DNA of 64,000 bases from NCBI RefSeq assembly GCF_040869045.1, contig NC_090319.1, forward strand, positions 380,943,601 through 381,007,600, written 5' to 3'. The notes under the pieces were generated by a model. It was not told where the DNA came from. It did no database searches and was given only the letters and a program-made list of their open reading frames with translations. Below, in pieces: positions 43,241-55,021 of the stretch (its first letter is position 1; each line of letters opens with the position of its first letter). The translations under genes and the position numbers were made by a program. Origin of the DNA: Eurosta solidaginis. Lineage: Eukaryota; Arthropoda; Insecta; Diptera; Tephritidae.

Positions 43241-45451
43241 TTACGAGTTAATATAGGATAGGACAGTTTTATTTATGGTAAAAAGTGAGTCCGTTATATC
43301 AAATGCACTAGAATGAGTGTTGAAATCATGACACAAACACCGAAAAGGTTCACTTAATTCGAAACTAGTTCTACACTGGCTCAAAAGAAGAGGTTTGTAA
43401 TGTCTTGACATTCGTGATGGGACGTTAAAGTTTACTTCGCTTAAGAGAATTGGGCTAGAAATCAATCTATGCAGTAGTTTAGCCATAAATATTACGCCTC
43501 GCATTTCTCTACAACTTGCAAGAGTTGGAAGATTGATAAGCTTCAACCGACTAGTATAAGGGGGAAGATTATACGCAGAGCCCCACTGAAAATTTCTTAA
43601 AGAGAAAAGCAGAAATTGCTTTTGTACTGATTCAAGTCTATCTGCATGAACTTGATATTTAGGATTCTAGACTATTGATCCGTATTCTAGTATCGGTCTA
43701 ACTAAAGTGGTGAAAAGTGCTTTAGTTACATAAGGGTCACTAAATTCTTTGGACCACCGTTTCACGAATAAAATAATACTTCTAGCCTTATTGGCAGTAC
43801 CATTAATATGAAGTTTGAAACTAAGTTTCTATCGTGACTCCCAAGTTCACAAAATAGTTTACTGATAAAAGATAAAAATTATTAATTACATAAGAGGCTG
43901 TTGGCAAAGATCTCCGAGAGACGGACATGAATTTACATTTATTGAGGTTAAGCGGCATTGAATTCACGTTGCACCAGGTAACTAGGCAGTTTAAATCCGC
44001 TTGAAGCAAGGGACGTTCTTCGATAGATGCATAGGACCTAAAAAGTTTTACATCATCAGCATATATTCAAATTTTGGAATATTTTATTATGGTACAGATA
44101 TCATTAATAAATAGCAAGAACAGAATTGGACCTAGATGACTGCCCTGTAGGACGCCGGAGAGAAAATCAATGACTTTTTGCGTTCGACTGCAGAGACACG
44201 ACGAGATGCACTGGGTGAGACAAGGTTGGAAACCAAGCCGATTAAGCTTTTAGATAAGTAAGGAGTGGGATACTTTGTCAAATGCTTTACTGAAATCGGT
44301 ATAAATAACATCCGTGTGAAGATTTTCTCTAAATCCATTAGAAACATGAGTTGTGAATTCAAGTAGATTAGTAATGGTAGATTTGCCTTTACAGAATGCA
44401 TACTGCTGTTCTACAATCAAAGTAGAAATGGACAAATTAGCTGGTTGGTAACTATAGCTTCAAACAACTTTGGGATGACAACTTTGCAATTCCTCGATAG
44501 TTTTCTACACACGACGTACTGCCACTTTTGTGGAGGGGTATGAGAAAAGATTTCTTCCAAGCACAATGAAAAATTTCACGTTTTAGGGACAGTTTGAATA
44601 AATCAGTTAGGGGCTGATAAATGTGTTCAGCGCATTTTTTAAGAAAGCAAGTGGGAATTAAATCAGGACCGTACTTGTAAGATTCCTTCAAAGACGTTAA
44701 ATATGAAAAACTTCATGAGGAGATATTGCTGGATTATTAAGTGAGTTAAGTTGAAATGGATATTCATTTGAAAAACAGCTAAGTTCAGCGGAATAGTTGG
44801 ACTTGAAAAATTGTGCAAAGAAATTAGCAATATCTTGGTCGTCGCTAGACAATTCTTCCTGGTATTTTAAAGGAGACGGAAACCCTTTAACCCTTCGTTT
44901 AGAGTTCACGAAACCATAGAAGGCTTTCGGATTGCAAGTTATTTTCCTTTCCATCTTGCAGATATATGTATTATAGCACTTTTTGTTTAATTCAAAATAT
45001 TTATGACGCAAAATAGAGTACTGCAATTAATCGGAATGAGAGCCCGACCTTCTGAATAATTTGAAGAAGCGCGATTTTCTGTCTTTTAAGGACCTCAGCT
45101 CTTGAGTGAACCATATTTGGACTGGTTCGGTAGACACACGTTTTCGTACCTTTTTTTCCAAAATACCGTAAATGATGGTATAAAAGACAAAAACATTTTG
45201 TCAATATCTCCACCGTATTTGGGCCAAGCCATTGTAGATAAAGCTTGATTAGTTTGCTAAAATTAGCCTTCAAATCTGAAACTAGAGTCGTATTTAGATA
45301 CAGCGCTACTCAGAGGATTTGTTTCGAATTCGTCTGCTATTTCCAGGGAAGGATGGTAATGGTCTTCAGGTACAGTTAGAGGTACACCTCGGCTAAGAGT
45401 ACATTTTGATGTATCGTCAACAAATACCAAATCAGGGGTCCTCCAGAACAT
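43241..45451 (-). pseudogene. Decayed Jockey-superfamily LINE, 5'-truncated
   Basis: Minus-strand similarity begins within the endonuclease end (VPEDHYHPSLEI near 45380). It passes through the pre-reverse-transcriptase region (45026-44697), the PLHKSGSTSCVENYRGIA motif (near 44520), palm motif A YTDFSKAFDKVSHS (near 44275), SGVLQGSHLGPILFLLFIND (near 44110-44165) and YADDVK (near 44055). It ends in an FNVPSRMSRHY-like tail near 43400. At least five frame changes or stops separate these pieces. No RNase H is present, which fits Jockey/CR1-like groups. It is clearly different from the LOA-type element. Confidence 0.82.
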
Positions 45452-45705
45452 ATTAGGAACTATATTTATCTGTTTAAAGCAAAGTTAAGTCATATATAGA
45501 TATTTGAGATGTTCTCCTGCACGATGTAAACAGAGGTATTTCCCATATTGAGGCTTTGCAAAAAAAAAAAAAAAAAAAAATCGTATGTTGTTGCCTCTCA
45601 CTCCCCCTCTCAATGTGTGTTCCCTAGCTCCTCTCCGAATTTGGGCCCTATCGCTTCCTGATTTTTTTCTTCTAATACTACTTTTTTTCCTCTCCCACAA
45701 CTATT
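45452..45705. other. Spacer with poly-A tract
   Basis: A 21-base A run at about 45560-45580 lies between the decayed LINE and mini-me-like element D. No other feature. Confidence 0.5.
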
Positions 45706-47372
45706 TTTATACTCAGCTGAGCAGAGCTCGCAGAGTATATTAATTTTGTTCGCATAACGATACCCCGTAACGGCATAAACTAATCGAGATAGATATAGAA
45801 TTCTATATATCAAAATGATCTGGGCGAAAAAAGAAAATCAAGAAAGAAATAGCCATGTCCGTCCGTCCGTCCGTCTGTCTGTCCGTGAACATGATAACTT
45901 GAGTAAATTTTGAGGTATCTTAATGAAATTTGGTATGTAAGCTATTTAAAATGAACGAAATCGGATTATAACCACGCACACTTTTTCGATATCGAAAATT
46001 TCGAAAAACCGAAAAAGTGCGATAATTCGTTACCAAAGACGGATAAAGCCATAAAGCTTGGCACGTGGGTTGACCTTGTGATGCAGAATAGAAAATTAGT
46101 AAAATTTTGGACAATGGGCGTGGCACCGCCCACTTTTAATAGGAGGTAATTTTCAAGTTTTGCAAGCTGTAATTTGGCAGTCGTTGAAGATATCATGATG
46201 AAATTTGCCAGGAACGTTACTCCTATTCCCATATGTGTGCTAAATAGAAATTAGTAAAATCGGATGACGAACACGCCCAATTTCAAAAGAAAAAATTTTA
46301 AAAGTAAAATTTTAACAAACAATTTAATATCTTTACAGTATATAAGTAAATTATGTCAAGATTAAACTCCAGTAATGATATGTTGCAACAAAATACAAAA
46401 ATAAAAGAGAATTTTAAAATGGGCGTGGCTCTGCCCTTTTTCATTTAATTTGTCTAGAATACTTTTAATGCCATAAGTCGAACAAAAATTTACCAATCGT
46501 TGTGAAATTTGGTACCGACGTAGCTTCTATGACGATAACTGTTTTCTGTGAAAATGGGTGAAATCGGTTGAAGCCAAGTTCAGTTTTTATACACAGTCGA
46601 CCGTCTGTCCTTCGGCTCGGCCATTAACACAATAACTTGAGCGAAAATCGATATATCTTTAATAAACTTAGTTCACATATTTATCTGAACTCACTTTATC
46701 TTGGTATTAAAATTGGGCGAAATCCGACTGTAACCACGCCCACTTTTTCGATATCGAAAATATGAAAAAAATTTCATAATTCTATACAAAATACGAAGAA
46801 AGGATAAAACATTGCGATTGAATTGGTATTTTGACGCAAAATATAACTTTAGAAAAAACTTTGTAAAATAGGTACCCTGGTGCACATTTTGGTCGATATC
46901 TCGAAAACACCTTCACATATACAACTAAGGGCCACTCCCTTTTAATACCCTCATCAATACCTTTAATTTGATACCCATATCATACAAACACATTATAGAG
47001 TCACCCCTGGTCCACCTTTATGGCGATATCTCGAAAAGGCGTCCACCTATAGAACTAAGGCCCACTCCCTTTTAAAATACTCATTAACACTTTTCATTTG
47101 ATACCCATTTTGTACAAACAAATTCTAGAGTCACCCCTGGTCCACCTTTATGGCGATTTCTCGAATATGCGTCCACCTGTAGAACTAAGGCCCACTCCCT
47201 TTTAAAATACTCATTAACACTTTTCATTTGTTACACATGTCATACAAACACATTCCAGGGTTACCCTAGGTTCATTTTCCTACATGGTGATTTTCCCTTA
47301 TTTTGTCTCCATAGCTCTCAGCTGAGTATGTAATGTTTGGTTACACCCGAACTTAGCTTTCCTTACTTTTTT
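45706..47372 (-). repeat. Mini-me-like element D, long subfamily
   Basis: Left end ATACTCAGCTGAGCAGAGCT. A (GTCC)n run lies at 45858-45875. The right end has the complement of the terminal hairpin, TTCGGTTACACCCGAA, near 47338. Same plan as elements B and F in inverted orientation to B. Compared with B and F it lacks the segment around CCAAGGGCTTTTGATTTCGC (5209 in B), so the array begins directly after the TAGGTACCCTGG phrase. Confidence 0.8.
46881..47270 (-). repeat. 130-bp tandem repeat, three units (element D)
   Basis: Unit boundaries at 46881, 47011, 47141 and 47271, spaced exactly 130 bp, with the same phrases as 4471-5120 in complement (TCCACCTTTATGGCGATATC and CCCACTCCCTTTTAAAATAC). 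Confidence 0.9.
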
Positions 47373-47925
47373 ATCCTGACTGCAATTTATCCCAATAGTT
47401 TTTGAAATAATAAGCTTGTCAAGGAAGTACCCGTGTACAAAACTTCAAGGAAATCGCACCAGAGGTACTTTTGCTAGAATAGGTCGGCGCCTAGTTCACT
47501 TCCCGGTAAGATAAGAAGAAAACGAACCGAGTTGTAAATCTCAAGTATATTCAAACCCCCTTGAATACAAAAAAAATTTCATTGAAATCTAGTCGTTTGG
47601 GAAGTTACAGCTACATTAATTTGTATAAAGTATTTTGTTGCTAGTTGAATAGAACTGAGTTTCAAAATTAATATTTGCTCTAACTAAATTCAACTTTATT
47701 CAAGCAAATTAACTGATTTAATCGGATTTATTTTATTTGACTTCGTTTTTAGTTTAGTCGAAATAAGTTGCATTAACCAATTAGTTTAGTTTATTAAATT
47801 TAGAGCCGTAAATTAATCATATTTTTGTTTTCTAGATAAACAAACTAATTAATTTTATTTTTATAGCTAAAACTAAATTTTGTAATACTTAATTAAATAA
47901 TTTAGTTTTCTTTTCAGATACTCAC
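47373..47925 (-). other. Intronic or downstream sequence of the RhoGAP gene
   Basis: AT-rich DNA following the splice donor at 47925 on the minus strand. The last part of the START domain (about 60 residues in the family) is not encoded here or in any position I could find to the left, so the intron continues at least into the repeat region. Confidence 0.5.
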
Positions 47926-48437
47926 TTTACATCGACTCTCGCCAAATGCATAACACGAGAACGGCCACTGCCGCACGGCTCTATCAGATAACGCGATGCC
48001 AGGACAACTCCCCTAATTGCGCCGAACATTGGTTTCGCTTTCGCATGATCAATTGAGGTTTCGACAATGACACATGCACCACGTGGTAGATCAGTTTGCC
48101 ATGAACTAAAAATAAAGACATTTACGCTTAGAATATCCCCGCATTAAGCTGAGCCACAACTTACCGTAGTACGCAAAAATCAGTAGTAAACTGCCCATCT
48201 ATAGCGTATTGGAATATTTCGGTACGCTCATCCAATTTCTTAACAGTCTGACTCTCCAGCAAATTGGCGTCCCATGACGCACGATGTTTAATAATATAGT
48301 CCAGCACCTCACGCGGTGGTCCCTCAATCTCTGTTGTGCAGCGCCATAAACGTAACGGATGACCGTCGCCAACTTTTTTGTAGGCAATATCTACATTGCT
48401 GTCATTTTGCGAAGAGATCGTGAACCAGCCACGTGCT
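47926..48437 (-). other. cv-c: cv-c exons: START domain, C-terminal end missing
   Basis: Exons 48165-48437 and 47926-48105, split by a 59-bp intron. The first reads GWFTISSQNDSNVDIAYKKV, then PLRLWRCTTEIEGPP and ASWDANLLES. The second reads SWQTDLPRGACVIVETSIDH and SRYLIEPCGSGRSR, ending at RVDVK before a GTGAGT donor. These are the START domain signatures of DLC proteins, which bind lipid. The last helix (family motif W-Y after RVD-) is not in the window. Confidence 0.9.
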
Positions 48438-51055
48438 CTATAAATTAATTCAACAGAAGATTTAAAATGTATACTACGAGCAAGCTACATATTCATTCTA
48501 CTCACTTCTCTCTGCCTTCTTTGATGGTCGCACTCGTGCACTCGTACAAATAGCCACGCCAGTTATGGAATTGCATACCTTCGCCAAGCGCTTCCAATGG
48601 TACCGGTTTTGACTCCTCCATATAACCGAAATTGCATTTGCTGATCTTCTCTTTATTCGCCGTGAAGATGCGCTTGTAGTTTTCAATCATAAAAGATAGA
48701 CATTCATGTGATGCTTTTGCTTCTTGTAACTCTTTGTCATCGGGCACACCAGCACCCTTACGCCGCCGAGGTGATGCTGCAACCGAAGCTGCGCCCGTCG
48801 ATATGCTACTATGAAAGAGTGATGGCGCCAAACACACAGCCAAATTGTTAGCGGTCATCTGATTTTGCTCTGCATTGCCGGCGACTAGCGTTAGAAATTC
48901 CAGCAACGCGTGCAGTATTTCACGATTCTCATCGGGCAGCAGCAAAACCGCACATTGTACCGCCTCCAAGCGCACATCTTTTGGTAAATCTGAAAATATA
49001 AAAAAAAAATAGTTTGATGCATGAAAGTTTAGTTCTTCTTTTAACTCATAACCCTCATGCAACTCACGCTGAAATATCGCTGCAAACGTTTCGGACATTT
49101 TCGTCGTCAGAAGCGATTCTGGTAAGTCACGGAAATACTGCTTCAACATATCGGCTACATCGTACGCCTGCTGCGTATCATAAACCTCCATACAAAGCGC
49201 CGTCGAATCGAGTTGTTCAACTTCTGATTTCAACTTGATAATACGCGATTTGACACCGCTTTTACGGAAGAGCCCAATTTGATCGAGCGCACGTACTTGC
49301 AGCCATCTGAATGCGGCACGTATCGCAATGGGTAGCGTTTGTCCAGTACGTTGCAGCACCAAAAGCAGTGGCACACCAAACACTTTTTTGTCTTTGTAAT
49401 CGGGCATTTTAATTTTCTTAATGAATTTGGGCAGCTCCCAATTCCAGCCCGAGCGATGTGTTGGACAATAACGCTCCATATAACCGGTGAGTATTACGAG
49501 TGCAAGCTTGCGTAGAATATGCAATTGTCCTGCCGACATGGCGGCAAATGGAATGCCATGATTATTCATATTGGGATCGGATTTTTGTGCAAAACATTTA
49601 CGGAAGATCATATGCGGACGCTCCTCCATTTGGAAACTGTGCCATCGCACTACGGGTGTACTGAAATTTAAAAGGTTTAAATATTATATTGAGAGGCTAC
49701 GAGAGTGGACGCTTGTCGCTAAGAACGTACCGCTTAACATTGATATCAGTTTCCTCAGGTTTAGGTTCCTTGCGCGACGTGGAACGTGAACGAAAACTCG
49801 CCGACCGAAAACCATCGCGCTTCTTTGGATCCTTGCCGAGGTTAAGTGAGCCACCACGTGTTAATTTTTTTACCTTAATCTGGTTTACGGTTACAAAAAA
49901 GCAATAAATAGTTGGTACCTTCATCGAACTCAAAAAACATACGCACCTCAGTTGTATTTGAGTTGGCATCCTTGATCAACAGTTTCCTACCATGATGACA
50001 CTCCGAATCCGAGTGTGCACCAATATCATCTACCTTACCACTACGTTGTAGGAAGCGGCGCGTTTTAGATGGTGTCTTGCGCAGCGATAGTTTGCCGCCC
50101 GCTGAGGATTCTTGACTATCACTGTAGTATGAGGATGAATCATCTGATTTACCTTCTTTCAAATGCGGCATCGGGTTGGAGAAGAAATGCAATGGGCTGG
50201 CACGCATTGAACGTGGTGTGGTTGGTGTGCGTTTAGGACTAGCTCTATTCGGACTAAGAAAAGTTTCACTTTGTGATGGTACCTTTAGCTCATTGCCAAA
50301 TAAGGGACCCTTCGGGAATGTATGCATTGGGCTAACCGCCGATGGTGATGGTGGTGTCGAGTAGACAGCATCTGGTTTACGCATGCTGCCGCGTTGTCCC
50401 AACTGTGATAGATCTAATGCTTGGGGTCCACTTATAACAATACCTTCACGATTTTGACGTTTACGTCGACGCGATTTAATCGATTCGACGCGACGCAGGA
50501 ATGCTTTAGCACCATCTTTGAAACGTTCACTGCCAGTGCGCCGTAAACGCACTGCAGCTGATTCGCCCGATTCATTGAGTGTGGAATCTGTGGAATTACC
50601 AGGTAGCGTAAGTGAGAGGCCACCACCAGTCACATCGTAACTATCATCTTCAAAACGATCTGGACTGGATTCTTTCGAAGAGCTTTCTGTCTTCTCGATA
50701 TTCAACTTGCCAGCGGGCGGCAATTCAAGACCCATTTCGCCAATGCGCGACCAACGACGTATATGCGGCTGGAATGTCCAATTTTCGCTGAGTGCACAAT
50801 TTTCATCATCGGAGTCCTCCTTCTGCTGGGATGAATCGTACGTGAATGAGTTGATTATGTGTTGTACTTTCAGGGGTAATTTAGAGAGGGGAAGTTCACA
50901 AACCTGCGGCGTTTGCGGCTTATGCGATTGATCGAGACGCATGTTGGCACAGCGATTTAGTATGCAAAGACGTCTGTACAGGGACTGTAACTGATCATTC
51001 TCTAGGTTGGTGTGATCCTTGGCCACATTGGTTATATCCAGCGGAAATTGATGAT
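47926..51055 (-). CDS. cv-c: DLC1-family Rho GTPase-activating protein (crossveinless-c / RhoGAP88C ortholog), partial
   Basis: Six exons on the minus strand: 49947-51055, 49731-49879, 49068-49660, 48506-48989, 48165-48437 and 47926-48105. All have GT/AG junctions and consistent phases. The family accelerates GTP hydrolysis by Rho at the membrane and cytoskeleton. In Drosophila, cv-c acts in tissue morphogenesis. Order: end of the SAM domain (FPLDITNVAKDHTN), a DLC-type linker with SENWTFQPHIRRWSR and a polybasic KSRRRKRQNREG, VRWHSFQ, the RhoGAP domain with arginine finger in GLFRKSG (codon 49264-49266), then START. The first exon here begins in phase 2 after a good acceptor (51056-51057), so SAM-coding exons lie upstream, outside the window. 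The last exon is missing too. No disabling changes are seen. Confidence 0.93.
48506..49660 (-). other. cv-c: cv-c exons: RhoGAP domain
   Basis: Exons 49068-49660 and 48506-48989. The first carries PDYKDKKVFGVPL, the arginine finger GLFRKSGVKSRI and AYDVADMLKQYFRDLPESLL. The second carries LPKDVRLEAVQCAVLLLPDE and NQMTANNLAVCLAPSLFH. All are core RhoGAP landmarks. The 78-bp intron between them (48990-49067) has no in-frame stop and a length divisible by three, so translation could run through it. Family alignment (IFQ then LPKDVR) shows it should be removed. Confidence 0.9.
49731..51055 (-). other. cv-c: cv-c exons: SAM end and Ser/Pro-rich linker
   Basis: Exon 49947-51055 (1,109 bp) encodes the SAM tail and a long linker with many Ser-Pro and Thr-Pro sites (for example TPPSPSAVSP, RTPTTPRS). 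These are typical of phosphoregulated, disordered regions, as in vertebrate DLC1. A 67-bp intron (49880-49946) separates it from exon 49731-49879, which encodes an RS- and Lys-rich stretch (GFRSASFRSRSTSRKEPK). Both junctions read GT/AG on the minus strand, with phase 0 at the first join and phase 2 at the second. Confidence 0.88.
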
Positions 51056-51640
51056 CTGTGTGAAGAGAAAAAAATTTTAATTAGAAATTGTTTGGTTGAA
51101 GAGTTGAATTGTTGACCACTGAGTGCTGACAATATGCGTTGTCCAAAACTGTGACAAACGCGAGCTTTTGCAGCCGTAAAGTCTTGTAAAGTTCTAGATT
51201 TCGCAATTTTCATTGATTGTTTCGCAGTCCAACGTCTGCACGCCATCAGAAATTCTAACGACTGAATCTTGACAAACCAGACATCGGTAAAGCTGCGTCA
51301 GTTCAGAATAAACTGACAGCCACTCAATAACAATCGTTGGCATGCGGGGCGAGTGACGGGATATTGAAATTAAATAGTGGAACAAAAAAAAAAAAAACTT
51401 AATTGTAAATCTTAAATCTGTAATTGCCTATTGCCAATGTAGCCGTTCGCTGCTGCGTTTGGCCAAATGCAATGTCAATATTTTTCCTTCAGACGGAAGT
51501 TTTGCCCCAACAATTCCAACGTGGGCAGCAATCGAGTTGTACGTGTCGTCGAACTGTTTTCGAACGCTCGTTCATATTACATTGGTCGTACTACCAATAC
51601 GTTGGTCGTATTAGCAATAGAAGACCAATCCTGACCAGGG
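51056..51640 (-). other. Upstream intron of cv-c, or alternative 5' exon region
   Basis: Directly 5' of the SAM exon is a good acceptor with a polypyrimidine tract (complement of 51056-51075). From 51110 to 51620 composition is more balanced than in typical introns here. Open minus-strand frames (50995-51246 and 51194-51385) are present, but they match no DLC family sequence I recognise. An internal promoter or 5' UTR exon for a short isoform is possible but not shown by the sequence. Confidence 0.35.
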
Positions 51641-51754
51641 ATCGTAACAGTTATTATTTTTTTTTTTTGTATAAACCCCTTTTTAGTAACAATTTTTTTA
51701 TTTGCATACTGCTCGGTAAATAAGATTTTTTTTAATTAAATTTTATTTTTTTTA

Positions 51755-51960
51755 TTGGAAAATAACAGTTATTTTCAGATTTCACACGGAAAATAACAAC
51801 TATTTTTTATATTTATGAAAAAAAAAAGAGTTATTTTGTTTTTTCCTTCGCTTGGAAAATAAAAGTTAATTTTAGATTTTCTAATTTCTCTGGGAAAATT
51901 ACCGTTATTTTTTGAATTTCTGAGGATAACTAAATATTAGTCCGAGCGAGATAAAAACGA
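51755..51960 (+). repeat. Diverged repeats of a palindromic AAAATAAC/GTTATTTT motif
   Basis: GGAAAATAACAGTTATTTTC near 51759, GGAAAATAACAACTATTTTT near 51789, GGAAAATAAAAGTTAATTTT near 51855 and GGGAAAATTACCGTTATTTT near 51892 are related. The first is a perfect 8-bp inverted repeat around one base. Function unknown. Confidence 0.5.
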
Positions 51961-52011
51961 AAAAAAAAAAAAAATAAAATTATTTTTAATTTTCATAGTA
52001 AAACTAAAAAG

Positions 52012-53137
52012 AAAACAAGTAAAGGTATCTAAGTTCGGGTGTAACCGAACATTATATACTCAGCGCGAGCTTCAATTGTTCATTTCATTTCAGATAAATT
52101 ACTTTTCTACATAACACGTGGCACCGCCCGTATAAAAAAAATATTCCTCCATTTCCTTTTACAATAAAACTTAATAAGTGAAATATCATTGATTCAAAAC
52201 TATTTTTTGCTAAGTTACAGCTTATTATTCTAGTCTACGACCCTTTTAAACTTGTTTTATATCTAAGTTGCCGTAGTCTTTAGCCGCTCCCGTCCATTTT
52301 TACTAGAAATATTTTATGCTATAAGGAGAATATGTGAACACAATTTCATTACGATCCTTTAATTTTTCTTCGAGTTATGGCTCCCGAAACATAGAAAATT
52401 GCTTAGTCATTAAAGGGCCGGTGCCACGCCCATTTTTTTAAATTTGAAGTTTTTCCTATTTATTGTTATAAATCGACTTGGGAAATGAAATGCCATTGAT
52501 ATAAAGCTCTTTTTCGCAAATATATAGCTTATTTTATTCGTCCACGACCCTTTTAAAAATCTTTTATATAAAAGTGGGCATGGTACTTAAATGATTTCGT
52601 GGCAACCTCTCTGCCGAATTTGGTTACGATAGGTTTAACGTTTTTTGATTTATATAAAAAAAAAAAAAAAAAAAAAATAAAAATAATATTTTTTAAATTG
52701 ATTTTATCACAAGTGGGCGGCCACGCCCATCTTAAAAATGTTTAAACATTTTTATTAAGAGTCTAAACATCAGTCCACATGTCAAATTTCAACATTCTAG
52801 GTGTATTATTTACTGAATAATCAGGTTTTTTGTGTTTTCCAAAATGTTATATATATAAAAAGTGGGCGTGGTTATCATCCGATTTCGCTCATTTTCAATA
52901 TTCATATATTCTGGGTCCGAATTTGGTGAAGATATCTCAATATTTACTCAAGTTATCGTGTTAACGGATAGACGGACGGACGGACGGCCGGACATGGCTC
53001 AATCAAATTTTTTTTCGATACTGATGATTTTGATATATGGAAGTCTATATCTATCTTGATTCCTTTATACCTGTATAACCAACCGGTTTCCAATCAAAGT
53101 TAATATACTCTGTGTGCAAGGCACGCTGAGTATAATG
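52012..53137 (+). repeat. Mini-me-like element E, short subfamily
   Basis: Starts AACAAGTAAAGGTATCTAAG near 52014, then the hairpin TTCGGGTGTAACCGAA near 52033 and ATACTCAGCGCGAGC. It ends with (GGAC)n at 52973-52988, the core with ATTTTGATATATGGAAG, and ACTCTGTGTGCAAGGCACGC with CTGAGTATA near 53127. A poly-A/T run near 52657-52677 interrupts it. It lacks the 130-bp array and is inverted relative to A and C. Confidence 0.78.
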
Positions 53138-54055
53138 ACAATCTAATTATGGATAGTCTGAACAATTAGCAACGATTATGTGTGGTGGTATTATCCCTTC
53201 AGATTGAATTTTGAGCAATAGCTATTTCCAATCCCTGGTTTCAGTAATGTTCGAATCGAAATGATAAAGAGAAATACCCTGCTGCTAATCGCACTAGTTC
53301 CGAACTATCGAGTTAAGAAATGGGACTAGTTCTAATCTTTTTCAGACGCAAAGCTTTCACCTGACACACAGTATTGCGAAGTCCTACGAAATGGCAATTA
53401 AGGGGGGTAATTGCAGACCTATTGAACGCATTCCGAACTGGTTGCGTCGTAGGTGGTTTTGAGATACTTATAAACCAGACTCAACCGCTGTTGGTACAGC
53501 ATCGGATGCATCATTTCGGAGGTAGTCATTAAACCAGTAGTGCGAAATTGTCGCTGTCTCTTATTTTATCTGCAGGGAAGCAAAGTATAATGAATTTGTA
53601 TGCGCGTTTTCTTTAGTTGGCGTAGTAATTGAAGAAGTGCGCGGCGTACAGCTCCAGACGTACTAATATATTTACAGCTAAGCACCAAGCACTGCAAAAA
53701 ACTACAAGTACTCACATATAGTGGGAAAATCCTACAGCTCTAAATCGCCTGACCGTTAATTTTAGCTGGCGCTACGTGGGAATTGACGCATTGCCGCTCA
53801 ATAAAAATAATACCTTGACGCCATGCGATGAGGCGCCCCTGCAACTTGTGACTGCGTGAAATGACAACAGCGGATGCAAGTGATGACTGATAGTGTTGCC
53901 ATTTAAAAATTAATTAGCTCAACTAAGTTATGGGAAGAAAAATGTGTAAGTGCAGTAGGTCTTAATTTCTAATAACAAGAGTAAGATGATCTTATTGTAA
54001 ACTGGGTGGGATCGGCTGTGGAAGCTGGGAGGTAGGTCAAGAGAAAATTGATATA
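53138..54055. other. Unassigned non-coding DNA
   Basis: Moderate GC content compared with the AT-rich spacers, but no coding frame or repeat I can recognise. Confidence 0.4.
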
Positions 54056-54120
54056 TAGGTTAGGTTAGGCAGCTTACTTAGAGATTGGACAAACCTAAAA
54101 CGGCTTGTGGAGACATGTAA
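54056..54120 (-). mobile_element. Possible LINE 3' tail with (TAACC)n
   Basis: On the minus strand the sequence ends in GCCTAACCTAACC preceded by a short stretch with TTGTCCAA and AGTAAGCTG phrases. These are loosely like the 3' UTR of the LOA-type element. No coding part is attached, so this is a severely truncated insertion at best. Confidence 0.35.
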
Positions 54121-55021
54121 AGCAAGTTCAGTTCAAGTTTAGGTTAGTCAGGGTAGGGAGTGGGCGATGAATGTTAATTTTCAAAGGTCATGTTGGTTCT
54201 GGAACCCTGAATATATCTCATAAAAGGTAGATAATAAAAGATATGTTCATGCCGCGCAGGTGGAGTTGGAATACAATACCTCAATTGGCAGCAGCAATCT
54301 TTCAACGGAAGAGGAAAAATTAAGTTCGAAAACCCCTTTCGATAGCCTCTCAGAATTCAAAAATCTCAGTCCGGGGGAGCTCCTTATGTACAAAGACTCA
54401 ACGAAAGGGGAAAGCGAATCCCACCTGAGCTTGTGTTTATTGTTACCGTATGCACTGGTGAAGTTGGAGTTAGATGAGTTGCTTTCAATGAACACGTCAA
54501 GAGATGGTTAGTATCGTGTCAGCCACTAAACTCTTCCCTGCGGTATGATTGCATTATGCTTGTGCCACCATTATGCTTATTGAGGTATGAAGATCTCTGA
54601 ATCAAAGGTAGTGAGGTCATACCGATCTAATTCTATCGACAGGCTAAGTGGGCCCCTGTAGGCGCGTTTAGAAAACTCGATGCACATAAGCTGAAGTATT
54701 TTTTCTGTCCAAGGGGAGTGGTCATTATCCTGAAAACAGCAGACTTGTTCAAGCGTGTGTCTTAGATAGTCAGCGGGCAAAGTGATGGATTATGAGAATG
54801 ACCCAAGTACTTATTCAATACAATTTAGAAGTAAGTGTGATAAATCATTATCCAAAATATTTCACTGCGATAAGTTGCAATTATCTCGTGACTCTGATTA
54901 ACATTTTGTCCACTCTTTTTGATGCTGGAAACTCTAGACATACTAGTTTAGGTACCTGAGTATCAATAGAATTTAAAAAAAAACTCTCTCGCTTCCATAA
55001 GGTAACAGTAAAGATCCATGA
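54121..55021. other. Unassigned DNA
   Basis: Contains open frames at 54260-54511 (plus) and 54577-54780 (minus) with fairly balanced base composition. I recognise no domain in either. They could be fragments of an old retroelement, but nothing supports a specific call. Confidence 0.4.

Noticed and set aside
43020..43261. Pro- and Ser-rich frames of 78-89 codons
   Set aside because: They result from the low-complexity CCCAA/CACTCG stretch; no conserved domain.
48990..49067. Coding insertion of 26 residues in the RhoGAP domain
   Set aside because: GT/AG boundaries, a T-rich acceptor tract and the DLC family alignment show it is an intron.
54260..54511. 83-codon frame with balanced composition
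   Set aside because: No domain or homolog recognised; an overlapping frame on the opposite strand looks equally plausible, so neither is supported.
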